NCBI GenBank assembly: GCA_038087015.1
Contig: JASBNA010000014.1
Location: 62,001-126,000 of the forward strand
Source of the DNA: Cerrena zonata
Taxonomy: Eukaryota > Basidiomycota > Agaricomycetes > Polyporales > Cerrenaceae
Reading direction: 5' to 3'
DNA length: 64,000 nucleotides
The position numbers and the translations under genes are program-made. The notes below the pieces were generated by a model that searched no databases, was not told the origin of the DNA, and saw nothing but the letters and a program-made list of their open reading frames with translations. Of this stretch, positions 1-11,075 are shown one piece after another. Position 1 is the stretch's first letter. Every line of letters starts with the position of its first letter.

Positions 1-1230
1 CATATGTACCGCCCTACAAAATAAACTTGTAAATAATTGGTGATAGAAAAATAATACATCCAACTTACCATTGATCCTGGAGCTAACGTATCAGTCAACT
101 CCTTCCTACTGATGATACCAGAAAGAGGGAATCCATTGGCAAGACCCTTCGCAACAGTCATAATATCGGGCTTAACGCCAGAGTATTCAATGGCGAAGTT
201 CTTTCCGGTCCTTCCGAAACCACTCTGAACCTCATCAATAATAAGCATGATTCCATGCTGGTCACAGATCTCGCGGAGACCCTTCAAGAATTCCGGAGGT
301 GCAGGGACATAACCGCCCTCACCGATGACAGACTCGATGATGATAGCAGCGGTGTCTTTTGGTGTGGTCTGTTGGGAGAGAAGAAGGTGGAGTTGATTGA
401 GACAGAAGGCAGAGAGTTCCTCGGTAGGAGTATCTTTTGGGCGGGAGAGTTGGTGCCAGTAGGGGAAAGGAAGGGTGAATACACCAGGCTGTAAGATATG
501 ACGTCGTGGGTTATTTTTGCCGTCATGAATTTCGACATTTTACGGTTGAATATAGACGTACCATAAGTGGATGGAAACCTGCACTGTAGATGGTCTTGCT
601 CTTGGTGACAGCCATAGCACCGAATGTACGGCCATGGTATCCCCCTACAGAATGTTTTTCAGTCATTGAAGAATGGTGGATAGAACGTATTCACGAACCC
701 TGCATGGCAATGATATTTTGACGACCAGTGAACATCCGGGCCATCTTGATAGCGCCTTCAACGGCCTCAGATCCTGAGTTCCAGAAGTAGAATGAATCGA
801 GTGAAGGGTGAGGCATCATCGGAAGTAGTTGCTCGATGAGCTCAAGGTAGGGCCCAGTGAAACCAATGCTACACTGGATGTCGTCATAAGAACTTGAATG
901 GAGGATTCAGATTCATGGCCAATATACTCACTTGGCCATGTACGAGGTTCATACACTGATCAGCAGCCGCCTTACTCACACGGGGATGACAATGACCTGC
1001 GACCCTCGATCAATATGAACGTCAAACTCTTAACATGACGTTGGGCACACACCGAGGTTCGTCACACCAATACCAGAGGTAAAGTCCAACATCTCCCTTC
1101 CATCTGAAATCGACACATATGATCCAGATCCCTTTGTAATGACGGCTTCAAGTTGTCGTCCAAGACCTTTTGTAACGTGCTTTTGGCCGAACTCCACGAG
1201 GGAGGCGTGATTGGGGGATGCAGTAGCCAT
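1..1230 (-). CDS. PLP-dependent class III aminotransferase (4-aminobutyrate aminotransferase-like), 3' end outside window
   Basis: Catalyses transamination of an omega-amino or similar amine donor with pyridoxal phosphate. The ATG at 1228-1230 opens a 178-nt first exon (1053-1230), followed by at least five short exons running off the left edge. Seen in order: N-terminal MATASPNHASL; the class III fold start (GREMLDFTSGIGVTNLG, then HCHPRVSKAA across an intron); the cofactor-binding NSGSEAVEGAIKMAR; GGYHGRTFGAMAVT; IIIESVIGEGGY; the Asp-containing IIDEVQSGFGRTGK; and TVAKGLANGFPLSG, whose Lys should form the Schiff base. An upstream in-frame start at 1368 exists but adds a low-complexity stretch, so 1230 is preferred. 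Known: this motif set defines class III aminotransferases. Inferred: GABA or a related amine as substrate, since omega-amino-acid, ornithine and alanine-glyoxylate branches cannot be separated without the C-terminus. No N-terminal mitochondrial presequence is evident. Confidence 0.9.
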
Positions 1231-1944
1231 TGTTCGTTGGGGGATTCGAGGGATCGTAGAAGAGCTATAACAATCGGGCTTTAGTTTATAATGTGTCACG
1301 AGTTCAAGTTGAGAATATCTACGTACGAAGGTAAGCACGACCTTGCTTTCAAGATCCTGGGGGCGCACTGTCTAAACATGGTGCCGAGAAATTCGAGGGT
1401 GGTAGTATTTGAACGTATGGATTAACGATAACAGCTATCGGCCACGGCGACGAACGGGAAGTAAAACGGAAAAGAAAATGAAGAGGCTAGAACTTGTTGT
1501 CGGCCGAGTCATAGTGTGAAGGGGTGGGATTCCTGCTTTTGGAGGCGACACCATCGTCGGAACTCCACTATGGACGCAATGACTTGTATCATTCGTTCAT
1601 CCGCCGGCAACCTTTTCATTTTTTTCTTCAGAATTTTTTTTCATCAATTCCTAAGAGATAAGAGAGCGGGGACGATGGGAGTAGGAGGCTGAGATCTGCC
1701 AGATATAAACCTTAGCAGCGATAGGTAGAATTTACCGGACTTTCAAGCACATGGGTCCTCGAGATTTCTCTCGATCACTTTAGAATCATCCATGTCCAAA
1801 ACAACGAACGTAGATTATCACAACTACAAATAAAGGTCGTTAAAAGTCCAAAACATTACAAAAAATAGCCTCCGAATGTCCAAAAAAATGCAAAAAAAGA
1901 ATATATATGCTACTGAGGCTCTACGAGTCGACGTCCTGAATCAT
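1231..1944. other. Intergenic: aminotransferase promoter and 3' flank of the next gene
   Basis: About 0.7 kb between two genes that both read leftward. It holds the aminotransferase promoter at the left and the 3' flank of the module-repeat gene at the right. The right part is A-rich on the + strand (around 1855-1905), as expected for a 3' untranslated region on the - strand. No further gene seen. Confidence 0.5.
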
Positions 1945-3964
1945 TCAATAATCATGCTTCGAAACACTCTTGTACTTTCCTTTACCCTTAAACGCCCCCT
2001 TAGCCACTGCAATGATAATCAGCATGAGCAGCATTATGAGGACAACACCAAGCAATCCAACCACAATATAGCTATTGCGAAGGAGAGTGCTCAATTTTCC
2101 ATCGTTGTCGTCAGAGTCATCGGAAACGGCTCCAGCAACTGTAAGTGTCTTGTCGCCATTCTGACCTGCACCTCTGCCGACAGGAGCAAACGGTGAGGTC
2201 AGGAAGTTGAATCGTTGAGCATCGATGTCGGCACACAAGTTGGTGAAGATGGGATCGCCTGCTCGCCCGGCGGATTGTGCATGTCCAACTTGGACGCACC
2301 AGGTAGTAAAGGCAGACCTAATTTTGCAACCGTCCGCGGCTAGGCCTCCGCCGCCTACGTTACCCCCGGGACAGCCACGAATGCAGTCGATCTCGAATTG
2401 TTGATATCTATGGAAAAATAAGAGTTTAGCGGATCGACAAAAGAAGATTGATAGAAAGTTGAGACGTACGGGTCTGAAGCGTTCTGTTTCGTGAGGAAAA
2501 GTACTCCATTATCGCGTCTGATACCAACAGCGAGGTCACTACCATTCAGAGACTTGGCGACATAGAATGGCTTAGGTGAACCAGTCTGCTCGAACCGGAT
2601 TTCCATACGCTTGTTGAAATCAGTGTTGGCAAGAAGATCGACATCCTCAGCAAATTGAAGAGCACCCCAATATACGGCACTGTTGGCTACTCGAACGCCA
2701 GCAAATTCGAAATTGGGATGACAGACATTGGCACTACTAGGTGGCTGGGGCTGGGGAGGGCGAGGAGTGATCTTGGGACGGCGGAAGTAGTTGAATCGTT
2801 GACTGTCATCTCTGCGGCATTCGGACAAATGCAAGGTATCACCGATAGCACCACGGGTGGGGTTACCACTGGCATCCTTACGGTCACCAACTTGAACGCA
2901 AAGCTTGGGATTATCAGATAAGTGCATGAAACAATTGTCACCGACGGTGAATTGACCACATTCGCCACATTCAATGAAGAAACGGGCATTGCTAAGCAAT
3001 GTTATGATCAGAGGGTGTTAGCAATATGAAAGTCAAGCAAACCTCACATGTTTTCCTTATTGGTGAGGAAGAGTTTATTATCAGCTCTCTGGCTGACACC
3101 GAGAGAAGGGTTGTCCCAAGACGTGATTTCATATCCGCCTCTAGTCGCATTCCTGAACTGGAAGATCCCAGCCGTGTTAGCCTTAATGAGCAAAGTATTA
3201 CTTTGCACAGCATCATCATAGAAACCAATCGCCTCAGAGTTATTCCAATCGACAGGTTCATCGGTAGGGAACTGGGGCGTACATTGACTAGGTTGTGGTG
3301 GAGGGGGAGAAGGTTTCGAAGGAGGGATCGGTTCGTCGATAGTAAAGAAGTTGAATCGTTGACTGTCGTTCTTCACGCATTGACGGATGGTTAATGCATC
3401 GCCTTGTGCACCAGCTGAACCGTTCCGGTCGCCAACTTGAATGCAGAATTTTGGATTGCTAGCCAAAGTGACGAAGCAACCATCGCCTACTAAGCTTTCT
3501 CCGCAAGATGTGTTACAAGAAATCTCAAATTGCGTTGCGCTAGATCTGCGTGAAGGATTTAGTATGAGCCAAATATCAGGATATCAAAAACGAACTTACC
3601 CTTGTGGTGTGAGAAACAATGAACCGTTGGCTCTGAGCCCTACGACAAGAGAAGGGTTGTCGAAGGAACTGCGTTCTTATAAGCTAAGGTCAATCAAAGA
3701 GGTACAAGAGACTCACCTGATCGAATATAGAGGACTACCTGTACCACTTGTTGTCTGCGAGAACAAGAAGGGTGCAGTCGTGGCTTTGATCAAGCCAGAA
3801 CCACTCTTTGCTCCATCGGACAACCCGATGAACTGAGAGTTTCCGATAGAAATAGGTTTTCCTGCTGGATAGTTCGGATTACATGGCAACGTAGGTCACC
3901 AAAGGAGACGCGAGTGTAGCAGATATTAGAGAGCCCCAATAGAATATAGAAGAGGGGAAAACAT
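1945..3964 (-). CDS. Secreted single-pass membrane protein with three tandem Cys-containing modules
   Basis: Unrecognised family. The protein reads leftward from a probable ATG at 3962-3964 to TGA at 1945-1947. Three homologous modules of about 150 residues follow each other. Each has C-x-P-x-[YF] near its start, then [SN]xx[ND]PSL-like text and LFLT, then a cysteine cluster, then a C-[IV]-QVGDR-like strand, and finally G-D-x-L-x4-C-x2-D-x-QRFN[FY][FL]. Pro-rich linkers (PPSKPSPPPPQPSQC) separate modules 1 and 2, and 2 and 3. After module 3 come an acidic stalk (DDSDDNDG), one transmembrane helix (IVVGLLGVVLIMLLMLIIIA) and a short Lys-rich tail. This implies an extracellular or luminal N-terminus. 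The closing motif recalls the G..L..C....QxW signature of ricin-type beta-trefoil repeats, an analogy only. The signal peptide is split between frames: a start in MFSPLLYSIG and a hydrophobic LISATLASPLVTYVA lie in different frames, rejoining at CNPNYPAG by removing one C at 3885-3886. A second small indel or intron near 3925 is also needed. Confidence 0.7.
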
Positions 3965-6389
3965 CGTAAAAGTGAAAAGAAGAAAAGAAAAAGAAGAAAA
4001 AGTGGTGAGGACCTCTCGTCAATTTCACAACGATCTTTATACCTCAGAGAAAACGGAAGTCGTTGCCCATACGAACATCGCCCACAAAGACTCATTTGAA
4101 GTCTTGGCAGCCTAACTTCGTTTCAATCCGACGCCCATTATGAGTAGACCATGAACGTTACGACGTCGCTTATGCGTTCCTGACTTCACCAAACTCACTC
4201 TGGGAGGAGGCGCTTGACTTTAGTGGAAAGCAATGTAGTTGTGTATGCATCGCTAATGAAATGGAAATTTGGGTGCTTGATCTGGACGGTTGGGTGATGC
4301 GCCCTTCAGTGTGGTCTTGGCATTGGGCAATCGACCAGGCAGTGCATGGGTCCGATAGATAAAATGAGGATGCTATGTGGTTAGTGGCGGCCACTAATAG
4401 GTATCCTTACAAAAGATCATCTGCCGGTGTCAAGGTTCGTAGACAGAATTTGAGCCTACAACGCCCAATGTGAATGTTATAAATGTCAGTTGACCATAAA
4501 AATTTAAGTTCATCATGAGTATCAACAACAAGAAAGATGTTGAGTAGCATCGGAAGTCTACTTGTGGCGGTTGTGGAATGTCAATACCGGGCCCGACAAC
4601 TCTTGGCAGCACCGACTAGCAGTGCTATAAATGAGTGACGACGAAAGGAGCAATCATTTGAGAATTATGTACTTAAAGGTTCGATGAAGTCTGATGTTCA
4701 GTATGTTTTTGTTTCCTGTGACCCATACACGGGTTCGTAGAAGCATACAGGACGAATCGTTAGTCGCGTGCTCTGATGTTGGTGTTCGTATGACTGGATC
4801 GATCGTCAGTAATGCAATCTGGACACATTCTGGAATATGTACCTTTCAATAGCTCTCAAGAACGCACATGGTTACAATGATGGTTTTGCCAACTGGCGTC
4901 AGCGTTGTGGTTACTCGGTGCTGGTGGCCGGAACTCACTCTATGTCTCTCACAGAAAAGCGTGCAATGCTGATAAAAATAGCCTACGCTGGTTTGGTGGT
5001 ACGGTCAACCGAGACCGACTGACAACAACAACAAGGGCGTCGAATGTAAGTAGAATCATGTGTAGAAGCAATTTCAAGCAAGTGCCAGTGCCAGTCAGGA
5101 GCCTAAAGCTGTGCTCGATCATTCGCCGATTGAATTTGCAAGTCTAAATTCCCACAATTTCAATTTGTTATCGCTCGCTGTAGAGTTCGGGTTGTATCCT
5201 GTCGTATCTCCTCATTCATCATGACGATTGCCCTATCTGAGGCTTCTCTCTATTGCTAACGACATAGTCAATTCAAGGGCGGCTTTTCCGTTGGCTTGGC
5301 ATGAGAATTTCAGAACTTTGTTTTACCACCGAACCGAGTATGGTTCACAGCCTATCAGAATGTTCATGCTTATGTCGTGTACGAGGGCTCCTCAGGTCCT
5401 GGCCTGGAACAATTATAGGTACAGCCAAACCCTCTCCAGAACATTTGCAACGCTCAATCCGCATGCTCTCTTGCGCCAGGAGTGACAGATCTTCTCAACC
5501 CGAAGGTATATTCTGTCAGCACCCCCGTATGACAACGATCCCCTGTCATCCTTGTTTCATCACGAATATAATCCAAGTGTGCATGTATAACATCTCTTTC
5601 CGCCGAAAGCATCATCCGAGTCGCTCCAAATCATGTCGCTTTGATGTCATCCTTGAGCTTTGCCCCGACCTTGGTTCACACCGTCTCATATGGGGTTGAA
5701 CCATCCATCAAGAGAAGCACCACTTGTTATTCTGGCTCTATCTGATACACAATTGCTTTGCTTCCCGTTCCGAACTTTAAGGTAGACCTTTCCCCTATAC
5801 AATGGTCGGTTTATTGTCGGGTGACCAGGTCAGATGGATGGGAGACCACATACCCCGGTTCTAGAAAATATATCTCAGGGCATATTCGTGTAGGTACGAT
5901 ATCTCGCACATCATCCATGGATCACTAGCAACGGATGCAATTCGAAGTATTCGACAAATGCTGGATCTATGATACCAATATGTTACCGGGCTTCTCAGGG
6001 ATACACTCCGACCACACTGTTGCGACACTCCGGAAAGGATGTCTACACCCTGCAAGTCGCCTGAAACCCACAGAGATGCCAAAGTGCCTGCCGCGGCACT
6101 TCAAGGGACGGCTTATCTTCAAGCTCCTCATGCTTGCGGCCACTGTTGTATAACTCTACCTCGAGGTTCCTTGAATCGATGCTTCTCTGTAATAGCCACA
6201 CGATTCTCACAACCATGCGGCTCGAATCTCATTTAGGAACCTAGTGTTTTCCAGTCATTCGACCTTCTGCTTCTTCGTACAGCTTTATGGAGGTATAAAG
6301 ACATCGAAAGTGTTCATAGCAACTTCAGGGAGCTCCTTTCTGAGTTAGCCTTACCTCCTTGTCGCGTACATCGCATACCACTGTCAGAT
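3965..6389. other. Long intergenic region, no gene recognised
   Basis: 2.4 kb between the divergently transcribed module-repeat gene and fungalysin, so it carries both promoters. All open frames are short (under 135 codons), lack recognisable domains and show no splice-linked continuation. I saw no terminal inverted repeats, transposase remnants or tRNA. A 17-base stretch at about 4631 recurs near 44390, which may be chance. Confidence 0.5.
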
Positions 6390-8859
6390 ATGATGTTCTC
6401 CAACAAGTTCTTCTCCTCCATCCTTCTGGCAGTCGTCTGTGCCTCCTCTGCGGTCGCTGCACCATGGCCATTCTCTGTGAAGCACACCACACACCGCACT
6501 CGCGACGTTACACCCGACCTGCGTGTTGAGACCTTCCACCCCGAGTCCACGTTTGAGGTGAGCACTGAGTAACATGATTCTAATACGTTACCATTGTACT
6601 AATCTGTCCCGCTCAGACATTCGGTGAAGGAATCGACCACCCACTGGCCAAGCGTGCTGAGGATGACCTTGAGTCTGCGGCGATTTCATTCGTCCAGTCT
6701 CACTTGAGTGTCAACCCCGATACCATTTCCTTCAAGTCTGGTTTCGCTAATGACGTCGCCCACCACGCGTTTGTCCGTCAGCAGATCGTAAGACCGTCTT
6801 CCCTCGTGTCTTGTGAGAAATAAATTGATTATTTCCTTCAGAACGGTGTTCCGGTCTCCAACGCCGTTGCAAATGTTGCTTTCAACAAGGACAACAAAGT
6901 TGTGTCTTTCGGCTCATCTTTCATCAAACCCAGTAGGTTTACTGATATTTCCCCGCAACGCATGATACCAATGCTATAATTATCTCATTTAGCTAATGTT
7001 CCCTCGACGACTCCCTCTGTTTCCCTCGATGACGCCATTGCCAAGGCCGAAAGCACCTTAGACGGCAAGTTCAACGAGCATCCCGCTACCCTCGAATTCG
7101 TAGCGAAGGAAGATAACTCCCTGGCTCTTGCCCATGTCGTCCAAATCCAGAACGATGAGACTGGCGCCTGGCTCGAAGCTTTCATTGACGCTCACTCTGG
7201 TGATCTCGTGCATGTAACCGACTTCGTTACAAAGGCTTCGGTACGTAGATCTTCCTACTCGGGCTCACTACTACCCAGGCGAGCTACAAATGCTGATAAA
7301 CCCAAATAGTACCGCGTTCTCCCTATCACTAAGGAAATTCTTACGGAAGGATTCGAAGTCCTGACTGATCCTCAGGATCTTACTGCTTCTCCCAACGGCT
7401 GGCACAGTGACGGCACTACAAGCACGACAACTACGGCGTATGCATAATCTCTCTTGTCGTGTGACATGTATTAACTCCGAGTCTCCAGTGGTAACAACGC
7501 CATCTCATTCAAGGGCGCTCAAACCGCCACCACTACCCAGTCTTCTGCTGGCCTCAACTTCGTCTTCACCCAGAACCCGGCCCAAGCCCCCACCGTCCAA
7601 GCTAACCTTGACGCTGCCCGCACCAACGCATTCTACCTTGTCAATACCGTTCACGATATCTCCTACAAATACGGTTTCACCGAAGCTTGTATGTCTAATG
7701 CACACCATTGATCGTATATCCATGATTGATCCCAAATCCACAGCCTTCAACTTCCAGAACAACAACTTCGGCAAGGGCGGTAGCGGCAATGACCGTGTCA
7801 CCATCTCTGTACAAGACTCTGCCGGTAGGGATAACGCCGACTTTGCTACTCCGGCTGAGTATGTCCCCCGCATGGCTATTTCATAGTTAATGTAAACTAA
7901 ATTTCCTTATACAGTGGTCAATCCGGTCGGATGCGTATGTTCTTGTGGGACATCACTAACCCTATGCGCGATGGTGCTCTTGAGAATGATATCGTCGTCC
8001 ATGAGGTTTGTGTGGGAAGCTACGCTTGGTATTGAACACATCTGACATTTAGTCTTAGAACACTCATGGGATTACCAACCGTATGACTGGTGGTGGTACC
8101 GGAAGGTGCTTGCAAACCACTGAAGCCGGTGGTATGGGCGAAGGTTGGTCTGATGCCATGGCTGAGTGTGTAATATTCCCCGATTCCCGAAGAACAGGAG
8201 ACTGATTTTAAACGATGTGACAGATGGACCGAGCACAAGACTGCCGCCATTGTGGATTATGTCCTCGGACAGTATGTCATCAACGACCCCGCTGGTATCC
8301 GGTCTCACCCATACTCTACTTCTGCGTGAGTGTTCAAAGGATCTTGATCCGAATCGGCATCTGACATTGTTATTAGCACTACGAACCCTTTGAGGTACTC
8401 GAGTCTGCAGACCCTCACAGAAGTACACGGTCAGTATCGCCAAGAAAAGTCATCGCTATTACTTTGTTTTAATGTTAGGATCTAGATATCGGTGAAGTCT
8501 GGGCTAACTTGTTGCACAACGTCTACGCTGGTCTCGTTGGTGCTCACGGTTTCTCCGCCACTGCTCACACCGACCCAACTACCACTGGTGGCAATACAGT
8601 CTTCCTCCATTTGTTCCTCGACGCCCTCGCTCTGCAGCCATGCAACCCAACCTGTAAGTGATACAAGCTCTCGCCTACTTCACTACATGTGCTAACCACG
8701 AATATAGTCTTGACCGCTCGTGATGCTTGGATTCAAGCCGATGTTAACCGATTTGCAGGTGCTAACAAGTGTACTCTCTGGACGGCATTTGCCAGCCGTG
8801 GTTTGGGTGTTAATGCTGCTGGCCACCGTGATGACGCTACTGTCCCTGCTGGTTGCTAA
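6390..8859 (+). CDS. Extracellular metalloproteinase, fungalysin family (peptidase M36)
   Basis: Secreted zinc endopeptidase. It starts at ATG 6390 (a second Met follows directly) with a signal peptide ([20 protein letters not shown], then VAAPW) and ends at TAA 8857-8859; about ten introns of 50-60 bp. The first 230 or so residues form the fungalysin/thermolysin-type propeptide. The catalytic domain begins near YRVLPITKE. The zinc motif is [15 protein letters not shown]: His-Glu end one exon (8000-8005) and AsnThrHis open the next (8059), so an intron of 53 bp (8006-8058) divides the active site. The third ligand lies in [13 protein letters not shown]. Further family text includes [19 protein letters not shown], and a C-terminal [18 protein letters not shown]. 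All catalytic residues are present and the frame is intact. Function in nitrogen scavenging from protein is inferred from the family. Confidence 0.96.
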
Positions 8860-9644
8860 AGCGGACCCCATTTTTATGCTATAACGCTATTCTCACGACT
8901 CCAATTCCGATGTTTATGACTAACACGACACAGTCTCATAGGCGAGGGTACAACACATAATTGTACAATACAAAACTTGCATGTACGATACAGTAAAACG
9001 TTGCAATCACACTGGCGTTTGATCGACTCGTCATGGGCGCGAATGATATCACCTTCAATAATTGGCGGCCCCATCTTTGTCTCTCTAATGATTGTGATGT
9101 TCATATTCATTGCTTCTTGGAACTCTGATAACTCCGCAAGCTGCTACGTAAAGAACACTTCTTGATTCACATTGTAAACCTCGTCGATACATCCCTCATT
9201 GTGAGTTTGGCTTTCACTCTTTTTAGACAGGAGACTAATAGCAATACTGATAAAGGTAGTAGTAATATCCAGTTAAGGCTACGATACAGGAGCCCTCATT
9301 CGCCTCCCCCTAAAAGTGGTGCGGCACCAACGTTCTTGAGATCGATCATGCGGATACTCACTTATTGTTACTACTGCATTGATGCACCGCCTTGAGGTTG
9401 GAGCAGTTTTCGGAACCGCCCTCCGTCAGTGTCTTACAAGTGTAAATGAAATCCGCTATGGCCGTTTTGAAAGTGCCGTGCAGGGTCGGGTATTCAAACT
9501 AAGGCTGGGCGATGATATTATCAGATCGAAGGCGATACATCTAAAAACACTATAAGTATCAGGGGATGCCGTTGTCCTTATTGTGCTTACAACTTGAACC
9601 TCCACGACAATCACTTGCTTTCAATACCTCCTAACAAACCAAAC
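8860..9644. other. Intergenic between fungalysin and AIM24
   Basis: 0.8 kb between two rightward genes: fungalysin 3' flank and AIM24 promoter. No supported gene. An in-frame upstream ATG at 9594 could extend AIM24 by 17 codons. Confidence 0.4.
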
Positions 9645-10760
9645 ATGTCTCATCCACCCGCAGGATATGGCTACCCTGGTCAAGGATTCCCTCAACCCGG
9701 AGCTGGATACCCCGCCCCTGGTGGCTTCCCACAACATCAGGCACCATCTCCTCAGCCTCAGCAAGGTACAACCACAATAGATACGACCGGTGCATTCGAG
9801 GGAGCACAATATCGTATCGACCACAGAGATAGCAACAGTCTCTTGGGTCTCCGTCTACAGCCCGGATATGATATCAAGGCTAAACCAGGTTCAATGGTAG
9901 CTATGGACCCCACAGTGAAGCTGAAGGGAAAGGTACGTTGACGGCAGGGTGTCATGATCAGGCAATGTATTTAATATCTATCAACAGCTGAAGTTCAGCT
10001 TCAAGAAGCTAGTAACCGGCGGTGAAGTGAGCTATAGAGTTATCTCACGACGCCCAGGCATTTGAGTTCTGACAATCACTCGGTCATTTAGATGTCCGAG
10101 TCTATCTTCACTGGTCCCGGAGAAGTCCTTCTTGCTCCAGACATCTGGGGTGATGTTGTCCCAATTCAGCTTGATGGTTCAACTCCTTGGTCCATCGGGA
10201 AACACGCTTTCCTGGCAGCCACATCGGGCGTGACACTCTCCACAAAGTCCCAAGGATTCGGAAAAGCACTTTGTGAGCACAATCACTATACAATATTGCG
10301 AACGATCTACTCACTTCATCGCAGTCTCTGGGGAAGGCCTTTTTGTTAAACAAGTTACAGGAGCGGGTATTTTGTTTGTGCAAAGCTTGGGCGCAATTGT
10401 GCAACGAAGATTAGGCAACGGCGAACAGTGGATCGGTAAGTATAATGCTACTATACATACGAGATGATGGGATGCTCATCAATTTACTTTTTTATTTCTC
10501 ACACAGTCGACAACGGACATCTGGTCGCTTGGTCTGCAAAGTACACTGTGGAACGAGTTGATGCTGGCGGTTTCATTTCTGCCTCTCATACAGATGAGGG
10601 CCTCGTTTGTCGGTATGTGTAAAACACAATCCTGTCGTGAAACTATTGATACTCAATCCACCTTAGCTTTACCGGACCGGGGACCGTGTATATTCAAACC
10701 AGAAATCCAGATGCCCTGACCGGCTGGATCGCTGAGCAACTTCCTAGTTCGAGCTCGTAA
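9645..10760 (+). CDS. AIM24: AIM24-family protein (DUF124, TRAP-like beta fold)
   Basis: Starts at MSHPPAGYGYPGQGFP and stops at TAA 10758-10760 after ...EQLPSSSS, in about six exons. The first 45 residues are rich in Pro, Gly, Tyr and Gln (PGQGFPQPGAGYPAPGG), a likely disordered leader. The rest is the AIM24 fold: GAQYRIDHRDSNSLLGLRL, KPGSMVAMDPTVKLKGK, FTGPGEVLLAPDIWGDVVPI, then GEGLFVKQVTGAGILFVQSLG and a closing FTGPGTVYIQTRNPDA. In budding yeast Aim24 is a mitochondrial inner-membrane protein linked to MICOS. This copy has no obvious presequence, so that location is not supported here, and fungi also carry non-mitochondrial members of the family. Length (about 270 residues) is normal. 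Frame intact. Confidence 0.88.
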
Positions 10761-11075
10761 AATCATATCTCATAACATTTTTTGTAAAATTGTAGAACAG
10801 CTACACAATTCGATTATCAAATCGTTGACACGGATATACAAGCTACTATACATAGTAAGTTACCATTGACCAAGATAAGTAGTCGCGTTTTTGGAAATCC
10901 ATCACGTGACCGTGTTTTGACTATTTCCGATCGTGATTGACGAGTCGACGCGTCCTAACTGTCAGTACTTGCATTCTAACTTCTATCATCCTCGTCGCAG
11001 CCATAGTGAGTTGTAAGCTATATGGTCGCGTCTCGTTCAATATCATTTTAAACACACACAGCCAGACTCCGCAAG
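10761..11075. other. Intergenic, promoter of F-box gene
   Basis: 315 bp between AIM24 and the first F-box gene; holds the 3' flank of the former and the promoter of the latter. A short pyrimidine-rich stretch precedes the start. Nothing else seen. Confidence 0.35.

Noticed and set aside
4631..4647. 17-base stretch also present near 44390
   Set aside because: Single short match without flanking similarity; compatible with chance in 64 kb.
3965..6389. Possible degenerate transposable element in the 2.4-kb gap
   Set aside because: No terminal repeats, target-site duplication, or reverse transcriptase or transposase motifs found on either strand.
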